Assembly (NCBI GenBank): GCA_037039925.1
Contig: JAXRKP010002065.1
Coordinates: 1-64,000 of the forward strand
Length of the DNA: 64,000 bases
Direction: 5' to 3'
From: Doris montereyensis
Taxonomy: Eukaryota; Mollusca; Gastropoda; Nudibranchia; Dorididae
The notes beneath the pieces are model-generated. The model saw only the letters and a list, made by a program, of their open reading frames with translations. It ran no database searches and was not told the DNA's origin. Positions within the stretch are counted from its first letter, which is position 1; each line of letters starts with the position of its first letter. The translations under genes were made by a program, and so were the position numbers. Shown here piece after piece: positions 12,401 through 20,699 of this stretch.

Positions 12401-15400
12401 CCTAAACAATTAAATGTAACATGGTAAATCAAAACTGTTTCCATGTGCATTCTCTCTCTACACCTAAACAATTAAATGTAACATTGTAAATCAAAACTGT
12501 TTCCATAGCTGCCAACCAGTATGTTAAAGATGTATTCAGTACGTTTTTTTGGCTTTGAATCTGTAAGTCTGTATTAACCTTGAAAAGTATATTTCAAGGT
12601 TTACTGTAGTTTTGTTTGTCAAAGAAAGCCTTATTTAACAGTAGAGACGTATAGAGATTGGGGTAAAAGACACCATTCAGAGTTTGCTAAACTACTGTTG
12701 CACTTCTCCACGAAGGCTACGGATCGGCAGACTTTTTTTGGTATTTATCTCAAAAGGGGTTAATTTAAGTTGAAATTATCAATGTTTACTGGAATATTAT
12801 AGGCAGTCGTACAAGTTAAGATTAGTTTGCACAGTCAGAGTTTAAAGGTTGGCAGCTATGTGTGTCTATTTTTCTTATTATGTTTGCACTGATTTAAGTG
12901 GGAAATTATGTGAAATGCGTGTTTGTGAATCCAAATTAGTAGTGTCCCACAATTTTGTGGATAAGACAACACTTAAGAAAATATAATAAAGATTGTGAGT
13001 CTCCTACAAAATCTAGATCTATATTTGGCTGTTTATGATGCTCTGATTGTGGTTAGTACATCTGGATGTGTGTTTTGCGATGGTGTGTTTGTAATCTGTT
13101 GTAAATATTGTGGATGAAATTTTCATATTTTCCTTCCTGCAATTCACGATGTCTCCTGAGGAAGATATCTACATCTAGATTTAGATCTTTTGGTCAGTAA
13201 TGCATTTATCTAGATGTAAATTGAATGTGATCTTATCGTACTGCAGATAGATCTATGTAGATTTAGGAATAATAAAATCATACTCAAAGCGATAGCTGCC
13301 AACAAGTATGTGAAAGATTGTATTAAGTATGTCTTTTTAGCTTTGAGTCCATAAGTCTGCATTTACCTTTCCTTTCACTATTTCATGTCTTTTATCCGCT
13401 GCTTCCTCCTAATTCACTCTGAGATCACCACATATGGTGGATAAGGTAAATCCTGAAAAAACAAGCTAGTAGTTGAGGTAGGTGGATTGCCTCCTAGTTC
13501 CACCAGAGATAGATGATAAAACAAAAAGCTCTGTGAGCAGTTCACAACACTGCATTTTAAGTAAGCCTGGGCCAACCCAGTTCGTAGAACTGGAGTCGCG
13601 GTTCTGGCGTTAACAGAACTGGAACCGGCTTTGAAGTCGACCAATGATCGGTTCTAGCGGTTTTGGTGGTTTTTAAGTCAGAATTTTGTTTCGTGGCGTC
13701 AGCGTTTTCTTGAATTGTAGACCCAGCAGACTGTCTGCAGCAGCGCTGCCCATGATGTGATGGGGAAGCGCATGCGAGGGGGTGGGGGGGGGGGGGTGCA
13801 GAAGTGCAGGGCCGTGTGTTGTGGTTTTTGTGTTGGCTATGGCGTGTTAATAATACTAATATTGAGTAGATCTATACCTAGTCTACGCGTTCATTGCTGC
13901 CGCATTAATGAAAACCGAAAAAAAAATTTCAAGAAATGAAATAGGCTAGGCACACATAAACACACCTAGATGTACAAATAAAATGGAAAAGAACAAAGTG
14001 CTATCATCTGACAGCCCATTCATAAAATTTAGTTGATAACAACACTCTCCCTATTGCAAAAGTTAATTGAAACAAATTCTAGATTTCTAGATCTACATGA
14101 TCATTACTTAAGTCCACATACTAATACTATGTATAATCTACACACCATGTAGGCCTACTCTAAATCTAAAGACCAACTGGGATCTTCTTACTAAAATGTA
14201 CTTCAACTCCAGACGTGAAACTGCATGCCTTTCCCTCCATGCCTGCTTAGTAGAACAGCAGAACTGGAGCCGACTCTAGAGCTAGCGTGGTTCTCTTAGA
14301 ACCAGTCACAGTGACCAGCTATCCCAAACCGGTCACGATGACCAATTCTAAACTCTCAGCTCGACTCCAACAGTCTCAAAGAGAAGAGGGTAGAGTTGAT
14401 CACATGACCAGTTCTGGCAAAACCACCATCAGTTCTAGTCAGCTCGACTCCGCTCGGTTCCAGCAGTCACGCAGAAGAGAGGGGGTAGAGTCGAGTCGAT
14501 CATATGACCGGTTCTCCCAGCTCAGCTTAACTCGACTCGGCTCTAATCTAGATCTAGACCTAGTTCCATAGTGGAAAGTGAGAGGCAGTCACATGTGACC
14601 AGTCAACCAACCAGGGACGTGGAATCGAAGTTGAGTCAGAGTTGACGGTTCTGGGTGATTCAGAGTCGAGAACTGCAGACTATCTTAACCGCGAACCGGC
14701 CCAGCCTTAATTTTAAGGGTTCCTTAGCTGTTTTCAGGACATTTGGGCAAAATTTAAAAATTCGACCAAAAACCCTGTAATCACCTTTGTTTTGCATGTG
14801 GGTAAAATAAAATAAAATAAAATAAAATTGAGATCATCACATATGCCGGAAAAGATAAAATCCAATGAATCAAACAACGGTTCAAGTGATTTATTTTTGT
14901 CTTTCTTTTTTTCCAGATTGATGTTGAAAGATGAGAAGAAATGAAAATGCATATCCGAGTGTTGAGTGAGTACAAGGATTATATTTTCTATTTCTACAGG
15001 AGAGTTCTGAAGGAAGGATCTTTGATCATTGAAGGAATTTGGCCTAAAACAAATCATGGCATGAAAATTATGAGGTCGTCTATCCATTTTGAGTGAAATT
15101 CAATGACACATACTGTCATACTTTTGACATGGACATCTTTCGTCTGCAAAGATTTCAGAGGGCGTCTGACATGAATTTTACATGTTATTTATAGATATTT
15201 CACAAGCAATTAGAAAAAATTACATCAGGACTGAACTAAAAAAAGCAAATTTCTCAAAATTAAATCAAATGGATTTATGACCTTGTCATTATTGGACTGC
15301 AAAATGCTTCTTACTTTTATTACCATACTGAAACAATTCAGTATTCTAATCCACTCAAGCTCATCTAAATATTTAAATATTCCCTGGATTTAAATTTGAT

Positions 15401-18400
15401 GCCCAAAGTGTTTAAAAAAGTAGGAACATAAAAACTTACAAAAGGAAAAACCCAAACAAATTGTTGAAATGATGCAATATGCATCCACCTCAACCCCATT
15501 GCTTTGACTATTCAGTTTCCTCATTCTCAACATTATTTTCTTCATAGATATTGATTTTCTGCCTTGAATAATAATTAAGAGTTGAGAGTGCTTTGCAGTA
15601 AAGTGTTCTCACTTTTACTACATTATGGCCTCTGTATCTAATGCAGCAACATAAGTATAACATGTGATTCCTTGATTAGGATTTGGTACTAAGATTGCAT
15701 GTTGATTAGTGTTAAATTGATTTATTGTGTTTCTTAAGATCAGCCACCTTAGAAATAGATCTCAACCTTAGAATTAAATGGCTCTTTGAATGTATGAGCA
15801 TGAACAGATTTCACTACACAGAAAATAAAACCTGTGGTCGTGGTCTTGATGACATTTACTTTCTGACTGTAGTGTCCTGGATATTCTATGGGCACTATAA
15901 ATTACAGATAGTATCTGAAAACAGATTTAGATTTTCTTTGAAAACCCTGGACATATTATTTCTATTTTACTCCGGCTTTTCACCATTGTAAAGGTAGAAG
16001 ATTAGATAGTAATACTATTGTACTTAAGTGGCGTTGGTGGCCGAGCGGTTAGGCCGCCGTACTGGGGATCATGAGGTCCTGGTTTGAATCCTAGCAAAGC
16101 TAGGTCTGACGTTGTGTCCTTTGGGAAAGACATGAAACACACATTTTTCCCACTCTACCCAGGTGCAAATGGGTACAAGCACCATGGTGGCCAGGATTTT
16201 TTTCTGTCTATTCCTTGTAGTTGTATCGTCTTTGTTCCTATGGGGCTTTCATATTATCTTATGTCATTACCTTAGCTTGGGAGTAGAAGTCTGTGCTAGT
16301 GTCATGTCCAGGAGGTGGTTATTATCACCTGTTCCACTTCACGCAATTGAAATCGGGATAAGCTCCGGCTATATGGGCCTTTACGGCCTTGAGGGAAATT
16401 TACTTTTTACCATTGTGATTCCCTGTATGACTCCCGATGCCATGCATGAAGGGTGTCAAATCATAAGTTCAAGCTTTTTTTCCCTTTTGTTCCTTTTTTT
16501 GGTCGTCAAATTTAGAGCTTCAAGCAGACATTCATTTTGAGGTTTGATTCTATTAGTAGCATTAGTCCCCAGTCCAAGTTTTTTAGTTGGATCAGTCATT
16601 ACTTTCTGTTAGCATTTTCACATTTTCATTAGTGTTATATAATTGTGTAAATTATTCAGCCTTCTTCTCGCCAATATATGTTTCTTTGAATTACTCTCCT
16701 CTATTGTTATCCCTCCAAACAACTGTGTCTGCTGCTAGACCACCACGCCACGAGTCCAGAAGACTGCTATGGAGAATAATATTTCTGAAAATGGTGAGGA
16801 TGACACTTTATCCCTGGTGCCAAATCATCTTCAGAAATTACAAGCAAAGGAAATTTCTGCAGCAGAAAAGGTAAAATGTGTCAATGATTTATCTCAAAAG
16901 TGTCATTTTCTCATAGATCAGGTTTTTCTGTTTTGTTAACCTTGATTAGGGAGGTTGGATCTCCATGCCATTGTTCAAATTAATCATGTCTGCAGCTGCA
17001 AGATTTGTCCTTCTCCGTATTGTCACAAGTGTGAAAGGGAAGAGATTAAAAGGAAACGAAATGTCATATTAGTATGCAATGCTAGGCCTTGTTACAGATC
17101 GTTCATTCTTACTATTATTGGCCTGATGAACAAACAATTTTGATGTATTTGATTCCCCAGACGCACATTAATTACGTAGTAAGTTGGGTTTTTTGTTTCT
17201 TTGGTTTTTGTGGAAGGTCCTATTTCTTTCCTTTCTCTTTTTCCCCTCTATTTCATCTCGCTGTTGCCTCTTGATTCACCCTGAAATAGTTGCATATGGT
17301 AGACAGGGCACATTTCGATGAAACAAACAAACTGTTGTTTGTGTGTGTGTGTGTGTTTTAAATTATGTATACTTTTTTATTGAGAATATAAGTTTATATA
17401 GAGCCCCCCCCCCCCTCTTTTTGTTATTGTAAAGCGAAATAACAAAACAATTTGCCCTTGTAAACAAATGTAATTATTCTTGTTATTTATTTTGATCTTT
17501 CAAATAAGTAAATAGTGTATTTCAGAACAATATTTACCAGAGCAGACAAAATTAAGCATCACATCATTTCTCTACATTTAAGGAACAAAAATTATTTCAC
17601 TTGTTTTTATTTTGATGTACCGGTACCTAACATTTGAAACCCATTCCTTCCCCTCTTCCCTTCTTTTAGAGCTATCTGATCATGAATTCTTAGTTGTACG
17701 ATTTTCAAACTGAGAACATTATCAAACTGAGAATATTATCAAACTGAGAACATTATCAAACTGAGAATATTAGTTGCATTTTATATCTCTGTCCACACTC
17801 ACTATTGTTTTTGTTTGATTTCAGCCTGCCATAAATTTCTTTGGCAGTTTTGTGAGAACAAAAAGGCAAAGGTGGAGAAGAATACAGAAAGTGCCCTAAG
17901 CCAGGTGACTTGTTTGTATTGTAATAATAATAAAGTCGGAGAAAGCAATGTTTTCACCAGTCCCTAAAATAGGACAGAAGAACATAACAAACTTAATGTG
18001 TGTCAGACATTTTTTCCCCCTTATCTATACCATAAACCAGAACAAGAAGAACACACGGGAGTTCTAGAAAACCAGATTGCCAGTGTTCACACAAGAACGG
18101 TCAGACGATACGTAAATTAAATTGATTATCGGCACTTTCTGACGTACTTTCAGTATGGAGTTCCACACAATATTATTAAATTGTTTGATGTTGTTTAAAA
18201 CTGTGGAGGGATAAATTTACTAATGTTGATTTTGCCACTGTTTATTATAAGTTTTCCTAGGAAGATTAATCACACAGAGCCAAGTTCACAAAAATCTAGT
18301 TAAACAATATCTTTCTTTTTCTTGTGAATGTTTTGTGGGGCTACTGACTGTCCTACTTCTTTCTTTTCACTTTTTCTCATGTCTTTCATCTTGCTGTTTC

Positions 18401-19115
18401 ATCTGAAATCATCCTGAGACCACCATGTATGGTGGACTGGGTAAATATCAATGAAACAAAGCAGACACATTCTCTTACTCTTCCCACCTCCCTCCCTCAA
18501 ATGTTCTTGGTGGTGAAATAGAAAAAAAATGTGAGGTCTGATAAAACATTGCCACTTCACACATGTCCTCTAACCTGTGATGCGTTTTTTTAGTAATGCA
18601 TGTTATCATAATTTTCGGTACATGAATATCAAACAGAATTTTACTATAAGAATGCATATTTCACAGGTCAGAAATGTTCCAGAGAAGTTTGAAAACAGCA
18701 AAATTAAGATATGGGCCTATATTTCTATTTCCAAGAATCGAGTTTACAGTTTTGCTTCCTCTCTGTTAAATAAGATCTAATACTCATCTATCACATCACA
18801 AACCCAACCATAATCTAAGGAATACAAATTTCAACTTTGGCTCACCTTTTTTGTTTTTGTCCATCTTTCTTCAAATTACATTTATATAAAAGAAAAAGGA
18901 AATGTTTTTCTTTACCCGTGATGACAAAATACCCTATTCCTATGTTCTGCTGTTTTCTTTTTCATTTAGCTTGTCTAATACCTGTACTTGTCACTCTTTG
19001 CTTTAATTTCAGATGAAAGAAAGAAGAAACTCCTTGACACAATTATCTGTTTCATTTCAAAGAAGGATATTCCAACGCTGTGAGGAGAAACGTCAAAGTG
19101 GAGGATCTTTTATAG
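373..19115 (+). CDS. CHTF18: CHTF18 (Ctf18, clamp-loader large subunit), 3' half, 12 exons
   Basis: Ctf18 replaces Rfc1 in an RFC-like complex that, with Ctf8 and Dcc1, loads PCNA and supports sister-chromatid cohesion in the nucleus. Exons 373-472, 1765-1892, 6724-6804, 8314-8425, 9621-9790, 10418-10567, 11228-11359, 11962-12046, 14917-14965, 16739-16870, 17825-17904 and 19013-19115 give about 440 codons collinear with the C-terminal half of the animal protein as I know it. Landmarks are NDIRSCLNTLQ, KSLFTVWHDVF, SAGEYDRIMQGLFENYL, DILAPLLDVLQPTLRP, MTYRQEKSPEGQYVLR, LTYAAKQMIARE, the NFFG motif, and the terminal SNAVRRNVKVEDLL, the segment that binds Ctf8-Dcc1 in this family. The AAA+ ATPase with Walker motifs must lie left of the window. 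All introns read are GT-AG. Exons 1, 5, 8, 9, 11 and 12 each need about one base added or removed, so the gene reads as broken here; assembly error or pseudogenisation are both possible. ATTAAA at 19130-19135 may be the poly(A) signal. Confidence 0.9.
1765..1892 (+). CDS. CHTF18: CHTF18 exon b
   Basis: The acceptor is ttttccacag and the donor GTATGT. The exon reads FIQENERELTLQGVRTMTVG and then KSLFTVWHDVFSMQRPKK in one intact frame. It enters in phase 0 and leaves in phase 2. VWxxVF is a conserved Ctf18 signature. Confidence 0.9.
2139..2667. mobile_element. piggyBac-like MITE with TTAA target duplication
   Basis: The ends are inverted: the left starts TTAACTCTTTAATTGCT and the right end read in reverse starts TTAACTCTTTAGTCGCT. 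TTAA is present at both borders, as piggyBac-type elements leave. The 529-bp AT-rich interior has no coding capacity. It lies in the CHTF18 intron about 1 kb from a piggyBac transposase remnant, but I did not see shared termini with it. Confidence 0.6.
3555..4620 (-). pseudogene. piggyBac-type transposase remnant
   Basis: Reading right to left, the broken frames contain a DKITKCMKLWQPHEQISVDG stretch and KPTKWGMKLWVLAD, then VGKVLRWNLKNQF, FIQWKDNKVVNIIT, then YNRFMGGIDRSDQMISKYS, and finally a cysteine-rich end (CERRGNCVRCYCLHK, CKKCNKHFC). The MGGxDRxDQ motif and the C-terminal CxxC finger are diagnostic of piggyBac transposases. Stops and frameshifts interrupt all parts, so it is inactive. 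It sits in the CHTF18 intron between exons b and c, just downstream of the nested minus-strand gene. Confidence 0.78.
4789..4862 (-). CDS. Nested gene, last exon (frame uncertain)
   Basis: The acceptor is attttgcag. The in-frame reading is SFFKLFFSAYPHGHALRLHE and stops at 4789-4791. The alternative frame, open to 4770, looks at least as protein-like. AATAAA on this strand near 4617-4623 could end the transcript. Confidence 0.45.
4789..6141 (-). CDS. Uncharacterised small gene nested in a CHTF18 intron, 3 exons
   Basis: Exons 6036-6141, 5408-5578 and 4789-4862 join in frame through GTAAGT/TTATTAG and GTAAAG/TTTTGCAG junctions into 116 codons plus stop. It starts MDETWDNFDLDDSSCQKMFG and exon 2 contains NNGTGHNVMRYNNEDRGPDL, then LPIPAFRTENPPGLLLPENR. 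There is no signal peptide, membrane segment or domain that I recognise. The acidic start with a tryptophan and the proline-rich middle look like a small soluble adaptor, but no function is proposed. If one base is missing, as in several CHTF18 exons nearby, exon 3 would instead read AHSSNYSSQLTLMDMLCDYT and stop at 4770-4772 (about 123 codons). The AAAATGGCGGG motif at 6202-6213, just upstream, resembles a YY1-type core promoter site. Transcription is opposite to CHTF18. Confidence 0.6.
5408..5578 (-). CDS. Nested gene, exon 2
   Basis: The acceptor is tttttttattag and the donor GTAAAG. It has 171 nt, phase 1 in and phase 1 out, with no stop. The composition is less AT-rich than the flanks, as expected for a coding exon. 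Confidence 0.62.
6036..6141 (-). CDS. Nested gene, exon 1
   Basis: ATG at 6141-6139 opens 35 codons ending RRGRKMIH, and the exon leaves in phase 1 at a strong GTAAGT donor. The frame also extends upstream without a stop, so a start further 5' is possible, but this ATG has a purine at -3 (AACATGG) and the acidic start fits a protein N-terminus. Confidence 0.6.
6724..6804 (+). CDS. CHTF18: CHTF18 exon c
   Basis: Joined in phase 2 to the previous exon it reads K-NRFVSIHDLTEGNQTSAKT-NNISLQA and leaves in phase 2 at GTACGT. The protein is poorly conserved here, as this loop is in other animals; assignment rests on exact phase fit on both sides and a good polypyrimidine tract. Confidence 0.75.
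7390..7800. repeat. Probable interspersed repeat in CHTF18 intron
   Basis: The stretch contains GTTGCCATGGAAAC followed by GGCCATCTTGGATTTT and later CCAAATTTCATGAAGAT, phrases that also occur in part near 2440-2550 (CATGTGACC complement, ATTTCATGAAGATA) and near 47820. No open frame or terminal repeat was seen. It looks like a dispersed non-coding repeat family; boundaries are not defined. Confidence 0.3.
8314..8425 (+). CDS. CHTF18: CHTF18 exon d
   Basis: The acceptor is ttgtttacag. It reads FQSILHLSQSAGEYDRIMQG followed by LFENYLEAKSKDPHLIG, intact, and leaves in phase 0 at GTTTGT. It aligns with the SAGEH-x-KVVQGLFDNFL block of vertebrate Ctf18. Confidence 0.92.
8487..8790 (+). mobile_element. 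SINE family B, copy 1
   Basis: It has a tRNA-like head with the B box GGTTCAAGCCCC, a body ending in CCTTGGCTGTTTACAAGGCAG, and a tail GGACAAATCAAATC. The head lacks the usual GGCAAGGTGTC segment, so box A is damaged. It lies in the intron after CHTF18 exon d. Confidence 0.7.
9621..9790 (+). CDS. CHTF18: CHTF18 exon e (one base missing)
   Basis: The first part reads LNLTNDWLCFIDCNNQYIAR; the second, in another frame, reads KYAAFLPIVFHFLYASYVPQ. Both match Ctf18. The length is 170 nt where 171 is needed. Restoring one A in CCAAG at 9699-9703 would join the frames. The donor is GTAAGT. Confidence 0.88.
10201..10322 (+). mobile_element. SINE family A, 3' fragment
   Basis: It contains GTCCTGTCCAGGAGGCAATG, TTATCACCTGTTCTACTTCA and the GAAATCGGGATAA...GAGGGAAACTTTG end that is shared with the full-length copy near 16.0-16.4 kb. 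The tRNA-like half is absent. Confidence 0.6.
10418..10567 (+). CDS. CHTF18: CHTF18 exon f
   Basis: The acceptor is ttttcatttag. The 50 intact codons read AHLRKSKTSNLISSMLADML and then DILAPLLDVLQPTLRP; the donor is GTGAGT. LLDILAPxLRPV is conserved in Ctf18. The following intron carries a SINE starting 56 bp after the exon. Confidence 0.92.
10623..10996 (+). mobile_element. SINE family B, copy 2, with duplicated B-box segment
   Basis: The head GGACTCGGTAGTCCAGAGGC plus the B box GGGTTCGAGCCTC is followed by an imperfect second copy of about 60 bp (10730-10789) of the B-box and poly-T-rich stretch, then the usual body and TGTGGGTAAATCAAATC tail. Confidence 0.75.
11228..11359 (+). CDS. CHTF18: CHTF18 exon g
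   Basis: It has 44 intact codons in phase 0: VNTLLYSAREKEELANVVRV, then YNMTYRQEKSPEGQYVLRAG. It matches the TYRQERTPDGQYxYRLEP block of the family. Acceptor TTTCAG, donor GTAAGA. Confidence 0.93.
11962..12046 (+). CDS. CHTF18: CHTF18 exon h (one extra base)
   Basis: It reads NVEDVIIFPDLKQRRQLTYA then AKQMIARE in a single frame starting at 11963. The splice join from the previous phase-0 exon leaves one surplus A in AAATG, giving an immediate TGA if read literally. The donor is GTAAGT, followed 24 bp later by a 62-bp minisatellite. Confidence 0.9.
12071..12506 (+). repeat. Minisatellite, 62-63 bp x 7
   Basis: Units start TGCATTCT at 12071, 12133, 12196, 12259, 12321, 12383 and 12446. Each contains CTCCCCCTCCACC and TAAACAATTAAATGTAACAT. 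The array begins 24 bp after the donor of CHTF18 exon h and ends before an unrelated intron sequence. Confidence 0.9.
13368..13475 (+). repeat. Short repeat family C, copy 1
   Basis: It reads TTTCACTATTTCATG, a C/T-rich middle, then CACTCTGAGATCACCACATATGGTGGATAAGGTAAAT. The CACCACATATGGTGG core is nearly palindromic. Related copies lie at 17205, 18335, 19932 and 42952, all in this orientation. It could be part of a SINE; the family is not recognised. Confidence 0.55.
13476..14830 (+). mobile_element. SINE family B copy split by an inserted element
   Basis: Left part 13476-13561 (GGTAGGTGGATTGCC to CACAACACTGCATTTTAAG) and right part 14710-14830 (ATTTTAAGGGTTCCTTAGCTG to the ATAAAATAAAATAAAAT tail) join into a continuous family B body once the interior and one 8-bp duplicate are removed. 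The tRNA-like head is missing. Confidence 0.75.
13562..14709. mobile_element. hAT-like non-autonomous DNA transposon (MITE), 1148 bp
   Basis: The termini are TAAGCCTGGGCC (left) and GGCCCAGCCTTA (right), a 12-bp inverted repeat with one mismatch. They are flanked by the 8-bp duplication ATTTTAAG at 13554-13561 and 14710-14717. An 8-bp duplication and a YARNG-type end fit the hAT superfamily. The subterminal 150 bp on the left and 450 bp on the right are rich in GGTTCT/AGAACC and GAGTCGA words in both orientations, possible transposase binding sites. There is no transposase frame inside. Confidence 0.72.
14917..14965 (+). CDS. CHTF18: CHTF18 exon i (short, two lost bases inferred)
   Basis: The acceptor is tttttttccag. 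It reads IDVE, then in the next frame MRRNENAYPSV, matching the EIEVEKMRRAE block. One A is missing in GAAAGATG (14928-14935), which creates an apparent TGA. The donor GTGAGT at 14966 leaves phase 2 whereas the next exon needs phase 0, fitting loss of one G at the exon-intron border. Confidence 0.82.
16029..16412 (+). mobile_element. SINE family A, full-length copy
   Basis: The head GGTGGCCGAGCGGTTAGGC resembles the A-box region of a tRNA of the Ser/Leu type, and GGTTTGAATCC is the B box. The body ends GAGGGAAATTTACTTTTTAC. Relative to the 62.5-kb copy there are about 90 extra bases between GGGTACAAGC and AGCTTGGGAG. It lies in the intron before CHTF18 exon j. Confidence 0.8.
16739..16870 (+). 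CDS. CHTF18: CHTF18 exon j
   Basis: It has 44 intact codons, TTTPRVQKTAMENNISENGE then LVPNHLQKLQAKEISAAEK. It aligns with the PRNHEQRLEHIMRRAAREE helix of vertebrate Ctf18. Acceptor gctgctag, donor GTAAAA; it leaves in phase 0. Confidence 0.8.
17205..17330 (+). repeat. Short repeat family C, copy 2
   Basis: It has the same C/T-rich block and TTCACCCTGAAATAGTTGCATATGGTAGACAGGG, ending GATGAAACAAACAAAC. It is more diverged in the palindromic core than the other copies. Confidence 0.5.
17825..17904 (+). CDS. CHTF18: CHTF18 exon k (one base missing)
   Basis: It starts PAINFFGSFVRTK, matching the DFFGRxVVR element. The literal frame then hits TAA. Adding one A to the A5 run at 17860-17864 gives KKAKVEKNTESALSQ up to the GTGACT donor and a full 27 codons. 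Confidence 0.82.
18335..18455 (+). repeat. Short repeat family C, copy 3
   Basis: It starts GTGGGGCTACTGACTGTCC and has ATCCTGAGACCACCATGTATGGTGGACTGGGTAAAT near its end. The CACCATGTATGGTGGAC core is nearly palindromic. Confidence 0.55.
19013..19115 (+). CDS. CHTF18: CHTF18 terminal exon
   Basis: The acceptor is tttaatttcag. Phase 0 gives MKERRNSLTQLS. A frame change near 19049-19051 gives FHFKEGYSNAVRRNVKVEDL-L and then TAG at 19113-19115. This matches the WFxFxEGxSNAVRR...DLL terminus that holds Ctf8-Dcc1 in the family. ATTAAA follows 15 bases after the stop. Confidence 0.87.
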
Positions 19116-19271
19116 AATTGTTTTTCTTAATTAAATGTTTGTTTACTTTGTTCACTTTTGGCTGTGGTATAATGACATTTCTGCTTCCTTTTGTGGTTTT
19201 GTCAATGTCTGATTATCTTTACTACTTACTTTTTCCTTCCTTTAACCGAACGTCTTTTAGCGTAGAGTAAA

Positions 19272-19507
19272 AAAAAGTAAAGTTCCTTCAAGGCAACAGA
19301 GGCAGACCTCATCCTGGTGTTATTGACGTCAATTTCCTGGACAGGATGTGGGTTTTGCTCCCAAGCTAGTACTTGTACTCATTTCGCTTGGGTAGAGAGT
19401 GGGAAACGGAGTTAAATGTCTTTCCTAAGGAACACAATCACGGATCTAGCTTTGCTAGGATTCGAACCCGGGACCTCATGATCCCAGTTGGGCGGCCTAG
19501 CCACTAA
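19272..19507 (-). mobile_element. SINE family A, reversed copy
   Basis: In reverse it has the tRNA-like head with the B-box complement GATTCGAACCCGGGACC and ATGATCCCAGTTGGGCGGCC. The body is shortened and it ends at AAAAGTAAAGTTCC, the usual 3' end. It lies about 160 bp after the CHTF18 stop. Confidence 0.75.
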
Positions 19508-19931
19508 TAATTATAAAAGACTGCTCAGGACCCCCCCCTTCTCTCTCTCTCTCTCTACTTAAAAAGGAGCCATGTCATAGGTCAAGTGCCATGTCCAATA
19601 GTAATAAAAGCTGGTTAGTCTTTGCCATAATGAAGAATTCTTGATCCCAAACGTGATTTCATCAATCAGTTTGTAACTACAGTTTTCACTGCTATTTATT
19701 ATGCATGTATGTAATAATTTCACCTATTTACATTGTGTTATCTTATCACACAGAACCATTCAACATGAATCATTGTAAAAATGAGGTGCATTCAGAATTA
19801 ATTTAGCACGTATTTAAATGAAACTCTGTAAACAATTAACTGAAATAAAATGTACACAACTACATGTGCACTCTAATTCTACAATAAATCCACACTATTT
19901 TTCTGTGTTGCTTTTTTGCTGAAAAGGCGGT

Positions 19932-20045
19932 TTGCGCGGCTACTGGTAGGCCTTTTTATTTCATTCTTAGGCTTGTCTTTTATTCATCCTAGAGATCACT
20001 GCATATAATAATATGGTGGACGGAGTAAATTTGAATGAAACAAAC
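19932..20045 (+). repeat. Short repeat family C, copy 4
   Basis: It reads GCGCGGCTACTGGTAGGCC, then ATCCTAGAGATCACTGC, then ATATGGTGGACGGAGTAAAT and GAATGAAACAAACAC. An extra ATAATA interrupts the palindrome. Confidence 0.55.
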
Positions 20046-20061
20046 ACATTTTTCTCCGACA

Positions 20062-20368
20062 TGTAAAAAGTAAAGTGCCTTCAAGTCCCCCAAGGCCTAT
20101 AGAGCTTCGGTGCTTATCCCGGTTTCTATAGCGTGAAAGCGGAACAGGTGACAATAATCACCCCTGGCCAGGATGTTAGTCTAGCGCAGGTTTTTACTCC
20201 CAAGCTAATGCTTGTACCCATTTGCACCTGGGTAGAGTGGGGAAAATGCCTGTTAAGTGTCTATCCCAAGGAACTCAAAGTCGGACCTGGCTTTGCTAGG
20301 ATTCGAACTCGAAACCTCATGATCCCCTACCCCGCCTGGCCCTAACGGCTCGGCCACCACGCCACCTT
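20062..20368 (-). mobile_element. SINE family A, reversed full-length copy
   Basis: The reversed head is GGCTCGGCCACCACGCCACC and the B-box complement is GGATTCGAACTC. The body and the AAAAAGTAAAGTGCCTTCAAG 3' end are present. A second fragment of the same family follows at 20380-20500. Confidence 0.78.
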
Positions 20369-20379
20369 TCATTTTATAG

Positions 20380-20500
20380 AACCTGAGTGTATCCCAGTTT
20401 CTATAACTTAAAGCGGAGTGGGTGACAACAGTAACAGTACTGTCTCCTGGGCTAGTGCAGGTTTTGCTCCTCAGCTGATGCTGGTACCCATTTAATATCA
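20380..20500 (-). mobile_element. SINE family A, reversed fragment
   Basis: It contains CCCAGTTTCTATAACTTAAAGCGG, GGTGACAACAG and GCTGATGCTGGTACCCATTT, the central body of family A in reverse. Both ends are missing. Confidence 0.65.
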
Positions 20501-20699
20501 TGCTATCTATTCGTAGTGTGACGGTATCCGTGCATGTTGTTATTTCCGGGGTGTCGCCTGCTTCCTTATTTCTATAGTATAAATGTGTCCAATCGTAGTT
20601 GTAATGTAAACTAAATTAGTTACCGACCCCTCCTCTCTTCCCCAATTCAGAGCAGACTAAGGTTAGCACATCTACTACTCATGAATCATAATCACAAAA

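Noticed and set aside
14287..14571. 94-codon plus-strand frame
   Set aside because: Lies inside the hAT-like MITE across its GGTTCT/GAGTCGA subterminal repeats; no transposase motif.
16031..16098. Possible functional tRNA gene (GGTGGCCGAGCGGTTAGGC...GGTTTGAATCC)
   Set aside because: The A and B boxes belong to a SINE head; the same head with the same non-tRNA body occurs in several other copies, and an acceptor stem could not be formed.
16163..16540. 125-codon frame with membrane-like segments
   Set aside because: It is the body of a SINE A copy read by chance, including its 90-bp extra segment.
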